Origin: Gordionus sp. m RMFG-2023
Lineage: Eukaryota > Nematomorpha > Gordioida > Chordodea > Parachordodidae
NCBI RefSeq assembly: GCF_954871325.1
Contig: NC_088775.1
Coordinates: forward strand, 19,011,561 to 19,075,560
DNA length: 64,000 bases
Direction of reading: 5' to 3'
Part shown: positions 41,701 to 50,400 of the stretch, in pieces
Layout of the letters: each line of letters starts with the position of its first letter
Numbering within the stretch: the stretch's first letter is position 1
Position numbers and translations under genes: made by a program
The notes under the pieces: model-generated
The model's database searches: none
Told to the model about the DNA's origin: nothing
What the model saw: the letters and a program-made list of their open reading frames with translations, nothing else

Positions 41701-43804
41701 ATGGTGACTATGGGTTGTTTAGTTGTGAGGGCAAGGGCAGAGAAGGCATTAAGGGTTCTAGGAATTGCTGGTGAAAATATGGGTAGCCCAGATTGAGGAC
41801 ACTTTATTTTCTGGTTACTATGAGATGGCAATAGCCCCAATTTGGTTACTTTAATAAGTTTATTGCATAATGGGCAGTTGCATTTGGTAGGTGCTGTGCT
41901 GAGGTCTGGTAGGCTCATGGATAAGGAATTTTTTTCATATTTAAGGTGAAGGTGAATATCATTATTGTTAAAAATCACAGATGTGTTTATGGATAAATCT
42001 ATGTATTGTTCTGTAAATTAAAATTCATATAAGTAGAGTGTGAAGATTGTTGACAGTTGTCATAAATTATATAATCTATTTACTAATAAATTTAAAATTT
42101 TCTTTCTGGAATGATTTTATAATTTTCATTGTCCATCTTTAATCTGTTTATTATATGTGATCATGATATGTAAGCTTTGATTGCAAAGATGGTTTTACAA
42201 TGGGGTAATTTATCTATATCATTAATAATGGCATTATTGTGTTGTGGGAATTGAGATGAAGAGGGAGAAATACTAATGGTGAGTGGTACCAAAGTGTGTA
42301 TACTTGAACACCAAGATGCAATAGAGTGGTATAATATGCCTCAAGGAGGGAAAACCTTTAAGGTTAAAATTCACGGATATGTTTATGGCAAAGTTTATAT
42401 ATTGTTCTGTAAATTAAAGTTAAAAATTCATAAAAGTAGGATATGATGAAATTTTTGCTGACAAATGTCATTAAATATATAATACATTTACTGATAAATT
42501 TAAATTTTTCTATCTGGAATATTTCTATAATTTTTATTTTCTATCTTCAAATCAGTTTATTATATGTGATCATGATATAAAAGCTTTGATTGCAAAAAAA
42601 AGGTTTCATAAAGGGGTGATTGATCTATATCATTAGTGATAGTATTATTGTATTGTGGGAATTATGATGAAGAAGGAGAAATGCTGATGGTGAAATTTTT
42701 GCTGACAAATGTCATTAAATATATAATCCATTTACTGATAAATTTAAATTTTTCTATCTGGAATATTTCTATAATTTTTATTTTCTATCTTCAAATCAGT
42801 TTATTATATGTGATCATGATATAAAAGCTTTGATTGCAAAAAAAAAGGTTTCTATATCATTAGTGATAGTATTATTGTATTGTGGGTATTAAGATGAAGA
42901 AGGAGAAATGCTGATGGTGAGTGGAACTAGAGTTTCTATACCAAATATATAATAATGAGATTTTTATTGCCTTCAGGTTTGCATAGTTAAACTAGTTGTT
43001 CTTATTGTATTCTCAATTCATACAGCTGTAAAACCGAACCCGATTTTATATTCAAAGATCATTTTTTTACACCTTTTTATAAGCTCTATATGATTCTACG
43101 TTCATTTTTTATAAATTAAGCTTCTTTAATGGGTGTGTATTTTAATGATGTAAAAAAATTAATTTTTTTAAATTTTATTACCATTTTTTTTTAAATCAAA
43201 AAAAAACATTTTCTGACTTATCTTTTGAGCTAAATACGATATTAATATAATTTAATTTAAGCTTCTTTCATAGGGGGCGCGTATTTTAGTCATGCCCTAT
43301 TTTTAGTTTAGCAAGGTTGAACTACCAAATATATAGTTAATAAATAATTGTATAAACATAATAATTTTTACCATGTCAAGCAACATAGAAACATGCCCCA
43401 AAATAGGTTTATTAACCTTGTTACTATCTTCAAATTTGATGTCTCCATTAATATTTTGACCAGGTGAAATTTGTGAATTATTTATACATCTGAAATCCTT
43501 ACCTTCGGGTAATTCAAATTTGTAAACCATACCTGCTTTATCAGCTACTAATACACATAGCATACTAATATTGCCATCCTCCCTCATAATTTCATTAAAA
43601 GCTAAACTTGTAGCCTTTTTAATCAAGATTCTAAAACAAATATGTATATATTAATTTTAAGAAACTTAAGGAAACATTTTGGCAATGGGTTTTATATCTT
43701 CAACTGAGTTTAAATCCAGCATTTGATAAACTTCTAATATTTTATCATTGAATGCTCTACCAAAATAGTGTTTGGAATTTGATATACTAGATGCTATCAC
43801 TATA
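23458..43804 (-). CDS. WDR4: WDR4/TRM82-like tRNA (guanine-N7) methyltransferase subunit; split gene
   Basis: This WD-repeat protein is the non-catalytic partner of METTL1/Trm8. The pair methylates G46 of tRNAs in the nucleus, WDR4 positioning the tRNA. Five exons were read in phase: 43804-43676, 43630-43372, 27144-27032, 26943-26671 and 23761-23458. Introns are 45, 16227, 88 and 2909 bp. Diagnostic stretches are LVADKAGMVYKF, GHVSMLLDM joined in phase to VFSSDRKY, then VITCDRDEKIRVS, FCLAHTKFVSSI and SSSGDGTIKIW. All align in order with the family. The N-terminal exon(s) should lie in 43805-44108 but were not identified. The gene may end at the TGA at 23458, or splice at a GTATTT donor at 23466 to a further exon. 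Identity is strong; exact ends are inferred. Confidence 0.85.
24200..24310. repeat. Three tandem 37-bp repeats in a WDR4-flanking region
   Basis: GTTATCTTTACAATTTTTAT recurs at 24200, 24237 and 24274 with near-identical spacers. It lies within the 2.9-kb WDR4 intron between exons D and E. No function apparent. Confidence 0.75.
25347..26403. mobile_element. Foldback/MITE-like element with about 240-bp inverted arms
   Basis: The left arm (from CATGACAAATCAA through AACAGCGGCTGAGATAAGGGC and CAAAATGCTCTCCCTTTAAT) is mirrored by the right arm ending TTGATTTGTTATG. The arms have diverged by perhaps a fifth by eye. The centre is AT-rich with a GC island (25735-25820) and a 14-G run at 25841-25854. 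It lies in the WDR4 intron between exons D and E. Target duplications are not clear. Confidence 0.65.
26671..26943 (-). CDS. WDR4: WDR4 exon D
   Basis: Starts after GTTAAG and restores KFVSSI across the junction. Contains the WD blade SSSGDGTIKIWQFMSG and ends HIS at a GTAAAAATTG donor in phase 2. Confidence 0.8.
27032..27144 (-). CDS. WDR4: WDR4 exon C
   Basis: Begins after AAAAATAG in phase 0 with VFSSDRKYVITC and continues DRDEKIRVSLF and FCLAHTK. This is the most conserved block of the family. It ends in phase 2 at a T-rich GTTTTTT donor. Confidence 0.8.
27671..27889 (-). other. Unrecognised open segment in the large WDR4 intron
   Basis: An open minus-strand segment of about 72 codons with balanced codon use, including KTSPYSESSSPHSETC and LVSMTPLGQKISVIQTTD, ending in a stop. 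It sits inside the WDR4 intron on the same strand, so it could be a missed alternative exon, a pseudogene scrap or chance. No family recognised. Confidence 0.25.
28985..29220 (+). other. Unrecognised GC-richer segment with open frame
   Basis: This block is richer in GC than its flanks. It reads PPNFIGAQLIQMQKDQLKK, then TKDQAIVVPFSGLTANFIE. It abuts the left arm of the next inverted-repeat element. No ATG-led complete gene and no family recognised; probably a remnant. Confidence 0.25.
29222..30110. mobile_element. Inverted-repeat element with about 200-bp arms
   Basis: The left arm (CGGCCAACTTATTTTAAAATTG, GACACCTGATTCC, AATAGTGACTTT) is mirrored on the right (GGAACCAGGTGTGC, AAAGTCACTATTTT, AAAGGGGTTGGCCG). 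The centre contains AATTTGAGTCTTTAACTATCGG and its partner, also seen in part at 7.74 kb inside the nested hAT, so the family is dispersed. The outer boundaries are approximate; no target duplication found. Confidence 0.6.
30709..31443. mobile_element. hAT-like non-autonomous element (probable)
   Basis: Begins CAGGGTTTCGAACCAAACCC and ends GGGTTCAAACACTG, imperfect inverted ends of the CAGGG type. GC-rich ends enclose an AT-rich centre. The flanking 8-mers (TGTAAAAG, GGTTATAG) only partly agree, so the duplication is doubtful. Confidence 0.45.
31483..31704. mobile_element. 222-bp hAT MITE with perfect 8-bp duplication
   Basis: TAGTGTTGTTAAATGGCTC at the left mirrors GAGCCGTTTAACAACACTA at the right, with GAGCCGATTTTTAAAAACGG in both arms. 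The flanks are TTTGCATT on each side (31475-31482, 31705-31712). It is a compact non-autonomous relative of the TAGTGTTG hAT elements at 0.6-9.1 kb. Confidence 0.85.
31713..32532. other. AT-rich intron sequence without a recognised feature
   Basis: Only short low-complexity frames on either strand. Repeated AATAATTTG-type motifs, nothing classifiable. Confidence 0.4.
34060..34231 (+). repeat. 5' LTR of the gypsy-type fossil
   Basis: A 172-bp terminal repeat beginning TGTAATATAAATG and ending AAAACACTTCA. It is followed directly by TTGGCGACGA, the usual position of a primer-binding site. Confidence 0.9.
38186..38357 (+). repeat. 3' LTR of the gypsy-type fossil
   Basis: A 172-bp repeat with about four mismatches to the 5' LTR. 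It is preceded by AGTGGGGAGAAC, a purine-rich tract in the usual polypurine position. Confidence 0.9.
39147..41978 (-). pseudogene. Reverse transcriptase with zinc finger and restriction-like endonuclease motifs
   Basis: Minus strand, in order: a zinc finger (CNCPLCNK...H...C, about 41.85 kb); an RT entry motif SSPGFDGFRP (about 41.2 kb); RT palm motifs ILVKIDFSNAFNS, EGIQQGDPLGSFF and WYIDDDILGG (41.0-40.5 kb); a C-rich segment CILCQTSVNSKGRHSLHC (about 39.65 kb); then DGKRP and LTWDFSCIDPLAPS, and an ending with FFKELGKRISAR. The GKRP...WD pattern fits a PD-(D/E)XK restriction-like nuclease. The same layout is known from many invertebrate retroelement proteins. The frame changes at least four times between these blocks (near 41.5, 41.1, 40.1 and 39.5 kb), so it is a dead copy. 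The clade is not named with confidence. Confidence 0.75.
42044..42930. repeat. Three tandem 5' monomers of the LINE-like element
   Basis: Units of roughly 230-270 bp repeat the blocks TTTCTATCTGGAATATTTCT, TATGTGATCATGATATAAAAG and TGATGGTGAGTGG. The first copy (about 42044-42290) is more diverged; the second and third (about 42430-42660 and 42665-42920) are nearly identical. Their position upstream of the coding region suggests promoter monomers, as in some LINE families; this is inference. Confidence 0.65.
43372..43630 (-). CDS. WDR4: WDR4 exon B
   Basis: Preceded by TTTGTTTTAG and followed by a GTAAAAATT donor in phase 0. Encodes KKATSLAFNEI, VLVADKAGMVYKFELPEG and ILGHVSMLLDM. The loop between the two latter motifs is longer and more asparagine/serine-rich than in human WDR4. 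Confidence 0.8.
43676..43804 (-). CDS. WDR4: WDR4 exon A (first identified)
   Basis: Reads IVIASSISNSKHYFGRAF, then NDKILEVYQMLDLNSVEDI, matching the early blades of WDR4 (human ILASTFSKSGSYFAL region). Acceptor TTTTATTAG; donor GTTTCC, which is weak but restores phase with exon B. The upstream exon is not identified. Confidence 0.65.
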
Positions 43805-44108
43805 CTAATAAAATTTTTAAATAAACTAAATTTAGCATGAACATCTTAATATGCAAAACTAAAATAAAAAAACATTTTGATAATATATTTTATTTGCTAA
43901 AAAAAATTTATTTTATAAAATCCATATGTATCATTATAATATATTTATTTCATAGCATTCAAATATATTATAAAGTTGTTAATTTAAATATTGTACCAAT
44001 AAATATAACATAAGCAATTATAATCTATCAAATTGTTTCTTTTATGCTATTTAAAATTGGATGTGACAAAATTATAGAATATGTAGGTCTTCAATTGATA
44101 ATTAATTT
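43805..44108 (-). other. Short interval between RER1 and the identified WDR4 exons
   Basis: About 300 bp that must contain the RER1 3' end, the WDR4 promoter and at least one unidentified WDR4 5' exon, if WDR4 does not start further away. It contains several TTTTAG acceptor-like strings. I could not assign a start codon. Confidence 0.4.
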
Positions 44109-45041
44109 TTAATTAGGTGGAAGTGAATTATGGTAACGCCGTTTTCCGTGGCTAAAAGGCAAATACTTATATCTAATCATGTGAGCTATTTGCCTTTTCA
44201 TTGTCAAAACAAAAAGTACAATAAAATACATGACCAATATGGGCCAAAATACAGGTACATCAAAAGCTTCAAATAAAGTGCAGAAAAAGGATATCAGAAC
44301 TGCCTGAGTAGCAGAAAGCCAAAATTTAAATTCTGGTAAGCGTCTTATAAATGGTTTAAATTCATCATCAGACTTTGTGGGTAAAGATGATTGATTAGAA
44401 TTTGAATAGTGAGAATCATCTTGATAATAATTGGATAAAAGTGTATCATCATCAAAATAATAATTTGAATAAGCATTTCCAGAGGGATCAATTTTGGGAG
44501 ATAAGAAGGCAATTAAAAGATTTAAGAGATATATACCAAGAGCATATGTCACAATATACCACCCACTTGTAGTTATTATCCTAAGAGCAAACACACAATA
44601 TAAAACAAATGTAGTTATCCAACGACCCCAAGTATGTGGAACTGATTTATCCAAATATGACTGATAAATCTTAGAAAATTTTTTTGCAAAATCTATTAAA
44701 TTATCACTTTTTTTATTTTCTATCTTGGTTTGTTTTAATAAATTTTGTGAAAAATGTGTACTAGAATTCAGAGGGAAATAGGGATTAAAATTACCAAACT
44801 GTTCATTAGAATTTTGAGATGATATATATAAGGGTGTAGGATTATGAGAATTAATTATATTATAAGTATTAATAGTTGAATATGGAACTGTGTAAGCTTT
44901 TGTTGCACTATTAAATAAAATATTTGATGGATTAATATTTTGATCTAAGGTTACAGGTTGTTGAACATTATTAAAATATTGATAAGATGCATCATTCTTT
45001 TCCTTATTCATTTCGCTATTTGCATTCTCTGTATCAGCCAT
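44109..45041 (-). CDS. RER1: RER1-like Golgi-to-ER retrieval receptor
   Basis: RER1 is a four-pass membrane protein of the early Golgi that returns escaped ER membrane proteins by COPI vesicles. The ATG at 45041 ([16 protein letters not shown]) gives 310 residues. An upstream TTG extends the frame by only 12 residues and is unlikely. Residues about 1-110 are a polar N/Q/S-rich extension absent from usual RER1 (about 190-200 residues). Then come [11 protein letters not shown] and WGRW, paired membrane segments with [19 protein letters not shown] and SPKIDP, an enlarged acidic loop ([18 protein letters not shown]), [14 protein letters not shown], a second membrane pair with [11 protein letters not shown], and [19 protein letters not shown] with GKRRY. 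No introns. Identity is very strong; the role of the extension is unknown. Confidence 0.95.
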   Translation of the reverse strand: MADTENANSEMNKEKNDASYQYFNNVQQPVTLDQNINPSNILFNSATKAYTVPYSTINTYNIINSHNPTPLYISSQNSNEQFGNFNPYFPLNSSTHFSQNLLKQTKIENKKSDNLIDFAKKFSKIYQSYLDKSVPHTWGRWITTFVLYCVFALRIITTSGWYIVTYALGIYLLNLLIAFLSPKIDPSGNAYSNYYFDDDTLLSNYYQDDSHYSNSNQSSLPTKSDDEFKPFIRRLPEFKFWLSATQAVLISFFCTLFEAFDVPVFWPILVMYFIVLFVLTMKRQIAHMIRYKYLPFSHGKRRYHNSLPPN

Positions 45042-45102
45042 AATTAAAGTTTTTATATTAAAAAAAAATGATAACAATTTGTAGTGATTGTATCATTAGG
45101 CC

Positions 45103-45167
45103 AGGTGCTTCATCCTAAACGTAAAAAAAAAATTAATTTATATAATATAATAAAAGATGAAGCACCT
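45103..45167. promoter_or_regulatory. Inverted repeat just upstream of RER1
   Basis: Perfect 12-bp arms AGGTGCTTCATC (45103-45114) and GATGAAGCACCT (45156-45167) enclose 41 AT-rich bases. They lie 62 bp upstream of the RER1 start. It may be a tiny MITE or a regulatory palindrome; nothing decides between them. Confidence 0.45.
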
Positions 45168-45834
45168 AACTTTCTCTATATAATTATAAACTTTAATATA
45201 AATTTTCAATGTATGTGCTTAAAGATTATATAAATATAACAAGCAACGTCAAAATGTAAACCTCATATGAAATTGATTCCAAATTGAATATTTTCGAAAT
45301 TTTTTTAAAATAAATCAATCTAAAATTTTTATTAATATATAATAAATATTTATAATTTAAAAATAATATAATCTATTATGAAACACAAATAATGTAGCTT
45401 TACAAAGTCTAGTGGGAAAAAATTAAAATTTAAAAATCTTTATATTTAACACATAAAATAATCATTGAATTGAAAGATTAAAAATAAATTTTAATTAATA
45501 ATTATAAATATTAAAATTATATCACTAATTTTAAAATAGTTAATAAATTGTTTTAAGAAAATATAGGGCATTTATTTATAAATTTTAAATTATAAAAAAA
45601 GGTTGAAAAATGAAAATGTTAAAATCAAAAGCCATGTTATAAAAAAAATTAGCAGTACATTTGTTAATAATTTTATTATTAATGAATAATATAAGTGGGG
45701 GAGTTTTGCAAGTGTTGGATAAATACGTGCCTAAGTAAAATTTGTGATTACCAAATAGAACATCGATTTGAGTTTTTTGCCTTAGGGAATGGGACTTACT
45801 TTTTTCCTAGTGCCCAAATTATTTAAAAGTTAGA
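45168..45834. other. AT-rich intergenic sequence
   Basis: No gene or repeat recognised between the RER1 upstream hairpin and Ginger-1. Confidence 0.45.
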
Positions 45835-46089
45835 CCGGTGTAATATTGTAGAAACAATACCATCTAAAATCAATACGGTATTGATTCTACTATATTGTAA
45901 AAACAATACGGTATTGATAATTTATGACCGAACCTCAGCTTTTACGAATCAAATTGAAATTTTTTAAGAATACCGTATACAAATTGTTACTACCGTTTAC
46001 AATTGAAATTTTTTAAGAATATTGTATACAAATTGTTACTACCGTTTACAAATTTTTGAATATCCATATATAGAAACAGGAGAACAATC

Positions 46090-47060
46090 AAATTGAAATT
46101 TTTATACAAATTGTTACTACCGTTTACAAATTTTTGAATATCCATATATAGAAACAGGAGAACAAATTAGTACACAGGAGAACAAATTAGTATATTTAAA
46201 TTATAATTATAAATTTATATCAATTAATATAGATACAGGAGAACAAATTAGTACATTTAAATTATAATTTTATATTTATATCCATTAAAATACTAAAATA
46301 GAGTTTACAAATTACTACTTATATAGAAACACAGGAGAACATATTATTACATTTAAATTATAATTATAAATTTATATCAATTAATATAGATACAGGAGAA
46401 CAAATTAGTACATTTAAATTATAATTTTATATTTATATCCATTAAAATACTAAAATAGAGTTTACAAATTACTACTTATATAGAAACACAGGAGAACATA
46501 TTAGTACATTTAAATTATAATTATAAATTTATATCAATTAATATAGATACAGGAGAACAAATTAGTACATTTATTATAATTTTATATTTATATCCATTAA
46601 AATACTAAAATAGAGTTTACAAATTATTACTTATATAGAAACACAGGAGAACATATTAGTACATTTAAATTATAATTATAAATTTATATCAATTAATATA
46701 GATACAGGAGAACAAATTAGTACATTTATTATAATTTTATATTTATATCCATTAAAATACTAAAATAGAGTTTACAAATTATTACTTATATAGAAACACA
46801 GGAGAACATATTAGTACATTTAAATTATAATTATAAATTTATATCAATTAATATAGATACAGGAGAACAAATTAGTACATTTATTATAATTTTATATTTA
46901 TATCCATTAAAATACTAAAATAGAGTTTACAAATTACTACTTATATAGAAACACAGGAGAACATATTAGTACATTTAAATTATAATTATAAATTTATATC
47001 AATTAATATAGATACAGGAGAACAAATTAGTACATTTAAATTATTATTTTATATTTATAA
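46090..47060. repeat. Minisatellite of about 155-160 bp units in Ginger-1
   Basis: Five or more units, each made of two related halves that begin ACAGGAGAACAAATTAGTAC and ACAGGAGAACATATTAGTAC. Starts are near 46231, 46392, 46547, 46701 and 46857. It lies between the left end and the transposase gene. The near identity suggests recent expansion. Confidence 0.8.
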
Positions 47061-47169
47061 AAAGAATACAGTATCAATAAAAGAACCTTTAAATCAACAA
47101 TTATAGAGAACTTCACAAAATTTTTCATGAATCAAATAGGTACATTTAAATTATAATTATACATTTATA

Positions 47170-49237
47170 TCAAGCATTAACAGAAAAATATAATACAATA
47201 AAGGAATATTTAGTTACAGGAAAGTATCCTATATTTCTTAAAAACCATCCAGGGAAAAAAAGTAATTATAAATGCATGGCAAGCAAATTTATTGTTAAAG
47301 ATGATGTTCTTTACAGAAAAATAAAGAATAAAGAAAGTAAATATGATCACAAAATAATCATTTTCTATTTATTTTTTAGCTTTAGTAATAATGGAAGAAG
47401 AAGAGAAACAAAGAGTAATATCTATTATTCACCAAGGATCAGATATATCCTTAGAGTCTAAAGCTATTGGTGCCCACCTAGGTATTAATAAAACTCAACT
47501 TAAACTCTCTGAAAGGTACTTATTATGATGTTAGAATTCTTAATTTTGTGTTTATAGATATTGGTGGCCAAAATTATTTCAAGACACTATTGATTTTATA
47601 AAATCATGTGATAGATGTCAGAAGGCTAATATAAGATTTACCAAAATTTCTTCCACTTTGCATCCAATAGATGTACCACCTTTTCCATGGGCTCAAATAG
47701 GAATTGATCTTTGCAGCCTGCCCACTTCAGAAGAAGGCTACACGTGTATTGCCGTTGCCTCTGATTATTTCACAAAATGGGTTGAGGCAGAACCCATGAA
47801 ATCCAAAACAGCCAATGAGACATGTAAATTTATATACGGTCTGATTTGCCGCCATGGCTGCGGAAATGTAAATCAAATTATATAAATACAAATCGATTAA
47901 AAAATATGAATTTATGATAATTCTATCTTATAAACTTTTCATTTTATACAATATAGATACAAATCAATGATCAAGGAAGAGAGTTTGTAAATGAGATGGC
48001 TACTAGACTGTATAAAATGAACGGGACAGAGCAACGCAGTTGCAGTGCTTACCATCCTCAAGCTAATGGCTTAACTGAGAGAAATAATCGCACTATTCAA
48101 AACCTAATGTTAAAGGTTTTAGGAAATGATCAGACCCAGTGGCCTAAAGTTCTTCCAGGTGTACTGTTTGCAATGAGAACAAGTGTACACAAATCAACAG
48201 GATTTACCCCATTTTATATGTTATATGGTCGGAATGCAAAGCTTCCATCAGACTTAAATTCCACAACTAAGCCTGATATTGTTAAGGAAATAAATAATGA
48301 TCCTGAAAACTCTTATGTAAATAATATTGATAATGACTTTGACGAGAGTGAATTGTTAAATAGAATAATGAGCATGTCAGTCGTATGGAAAAAGGCGAAA
48401 GAAAATATAATTGTTGCCCAAGATAGACAAAAAAGAGATTATCAAAAAAGGCAAAAGGATAAAATATCGTATGAAGTTGGACAACTGGTCCTAATCTGGA
48501 ACTCCCGTCGTGCGGATCGAAAGGGTGGAAAAATGTCTGATCCTTGGCTTGGTCCATATGTAATTGATAAAATACATGATAAAGATATTTATAATGTGAG
48601 TAATAAAGATAATACTCCATTAAAGCAAAAATATAACGGGTGTAACCTTAAGCCCTACATCCAACAATCTAATAACGGAGATGAGGCAAAAGAAGATTCT
48701 ACCGATATTAAGATAATATTATATAAGGAGCCTGATACTTCTCCGTTACCTTACCTTGCCACCAATTATGCATGGAAGAAATATCATGCTAAGAGGTTGG
48801 GCATCCCATATTCTTTATTAACAGAAAGCAATGATAAAACTAAAAATTTAAGTTATCCTCCTAATTTTGAGATAGTTCTTGGTGACGGTAATTGTTTTTA
48901 TCGGTGCTTAAGCAAAGAAATCTCAGGGAGTGAAGATCACCATGCAATTATAAGGGGGTCTATTACCTCTTATATGATGCATTTTGAAAATAAAGATATT
49001 TTTAGTGATTTTATTGGAAAAGATATAATCACACATATAGTTGATACAAAAAAATATCAACTTGGAACGTGGGCAGATGAACTAGATATTGTAGCATCTG
49101 CCACATTTTTTCAAACACCTATCATTATATATTGCAAAAATGGAAATGAGATGAAATACATTACATACTCCTCATTATTAAAAAATAACTGTATAAAAAA
49201 TTTTAATTTAAATATATATTTAATAAGCGACTTCTGA
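47170..49237 (+). CDS. Ginger-1 transposase: H2C2 finger, DDE core, GPY/F-like module, OTU domain
   Basis: Exons about 47170-47336, 47380-47515, 47558-47867 and 47957-49237; introns of 43, 42 and 89 bp with GT-AG ends. The first identified exon reads LVTGKYPIFLKNHPGKKS and FIVKDDVLYRK. Next is an H2C2 finger (HQG...HLGINKT...CDRC). The DDE triad is D in GIDLCSLP, D in INDQGREF and E in ANGLTERNN. A GPY/F-like module follows (LIWNSRRADRKGG, DPWLGPY). The C-terminus is an OTU cysteine protease domain with DGNCFYRCLSKEIS and GTWADELDIVASATFF. The frame ends at 49237 just before the expected HF motif, which is seen in the next frame (HFNRV). The start codon is not located. The transposase moves the element; the protease presumably removes ubiquitin, but its role in transposition is unknown. 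Confidence 0.85.
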
Positions 49238-50400
49238 TCATTTTAATCGTGTTATAATATAATATATACTCAATTTGTAATAATCATGTTTCCGTTATTG
49301 GGATATATTTTCTTTTTATAATATTTTTCTTGTATTTTTGAAATAAAATGATATATCCTTTTTATTTATATAGTATTAAGAAATCAGTCTTTTATTGCAA
49401 TAAAAAATATATATACAACTAAAAATAGTTATTCCAGTTTAAAAGAATAATATAAAATATAATTTGATTTTATAAAATATTTTGTGTTCCATAAATATAA
49501 ATGTAATTTTAATCAGATAGAAATAAAATTATATATGCATCTAAAAAATAAAATGACGATTAAGAAGCCAACAGGAAATGATTAAAACATATTTCAGTAA
49601 TAGATATTTATTGAGATGCTTTGACTTAATTTAGCTTTTGTCTATTAAAATTTTAAGGCTTGAGATAGGAATGAAGATTTTAAGATGAGCCAACAGGCAA
49701 TGATCGCATAATAATAGTTATAGAGATAATGATTGAGATCCTTTGTTGTAATAGAAACCCTCATATCTGTGATTAGCTTAAGCTTGTTTATTAAAATTTT
49801 AAGGCTTGATCCCAATAATAAGATGGTAAATGAAGAAAATTTGTGTACATTGTTCTTAATTACAATTTTCTACAGGATGGAGTTGAACAAACAATATCAT
49901 TTTAACCATAAGGAGAAAATGAATAAATATGAGTAAAAAAATAAAAATATACAGGATATAAAGAATAGTAAAATATAAATTCCTTAAAAAAATTATATAA
50001 AAGAATAGAAAATCATTTAAATATATTTTAACTATTAAATATATAAAATAGATTTTTTACAAATCTAAAATGGCCGTCAATATTTTTGACGCGATTAAAA
50101 AATAAATATTTTACAATATGACAATTGTCACTTTTGGTACATCTTCACTGAAATTAATTTAACATGTTTACAATATATATTTTAATCTATGTAATTCAAA
50201 AAATTTCAAAAAAGTTAAATCTATTTAAAATAAATATTTTACAAATCGAAAATGGCCGCCAATATTTTTGAAGCGATAAAAAGAATATATAATAATAAAT
50301 ATTTTACAATTTTAATGGCCGCCAACATATTTGAAGCGATAATTAAATGTATAATAATAAATATTTTACAATTTTAATGGCCGCCAATATATTTGAAGCG
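49238..50400. other. 3' non-coding part of Ginger-1
   Basis: AT-rich, with three copies of a motif AATGGCCGCCAATATTTTTG / GAAGCGAT (about 50075, 50255, 50320 and 50380 with variations). It ends in the CAATACGGTATTG cluster. No coding sequence. Confidence 0.5.

Larger units (their letters stand above)
38698..43062 (-). mobile_element. LINE-like element with RT and C-terminal endonuclease-type domain
   Basis: Its limits come from the interrupted foldback arm, which stops at AAATATGATAT (about 38697) and resumes at CATTTTTTTACACC (about 43063). On the minus strand it has a 5' region with tandem monomers (42.0-42.9 kb), a coding region (about 41978-39147) and a 3' region of about 450 bp. There is no obvious poly-A tail and no clear target duplication. 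Boundaries are good to about 10 bp by inference. Confidence 0.65.
32541..43297. mobile_element. Foldback-type element with 8-bp duplications, host of two nested elements
   Basis: Termini GGGCATGAC and GTCATGCCC are perfect inverted repeats continuing into AAAATACGCGCCCCCTATG. The element is flanked by TATTTTTA on both sides (32533-32540, 43298-43305). The arms are built of roughly 140-bp units each carrying CTACGCGCCCCC, a GAAGCTTA site and an AATGTTAATATTAAG stretch. Orientation flips at about 33715-33800. Removing the gypsy element (34060-38357) and the LINE-like element (about 38698-43062) leaves a palindrome of about 2.1 kb with no coding capacity. Merlin- or Mutator-like origin is possible from the GGG end and 8-bp duplication, but this is not established. 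Confidence 0.8.
27145..43371 (-). other. WDR4: 16.2-kb WDR4 intron built from nested transposons
   Basis: Donor GTAAAAATT at 43371 and acceptor AAAAATAG at 27145 join two phase-0 exons. About two thirds of the intron is one foldback element (32541-43297) that contains a gypsy-type and a LINE-like element. The element starts about 66 bp inside the donor. The remaining 5.4 kb holds at least three more small elements. Confidence 0.8.

Noticed and set aside
32541-43297. PIF/Harbinger element because of GGG...CCC ends next to TTA
   Set aside because: The 3-bp flanks differ (TTA and TAT), while an 8-bp duplication TATTTTTA is perfect.
45042-45077. Longer RER1 start giving [12 protein letters not shown] at the front
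   Set aside because: That codon is TTG; the next in-frame ATG at 45041 is the natural start.
47276-49237. An LTR retroelement integrase region
   Set aside because: No RT, protease, RNase H or LTRs are present; the element has Ginger-type terminal inverted repeats and 4-bp duplications, and the gene continues into an OTU domain.
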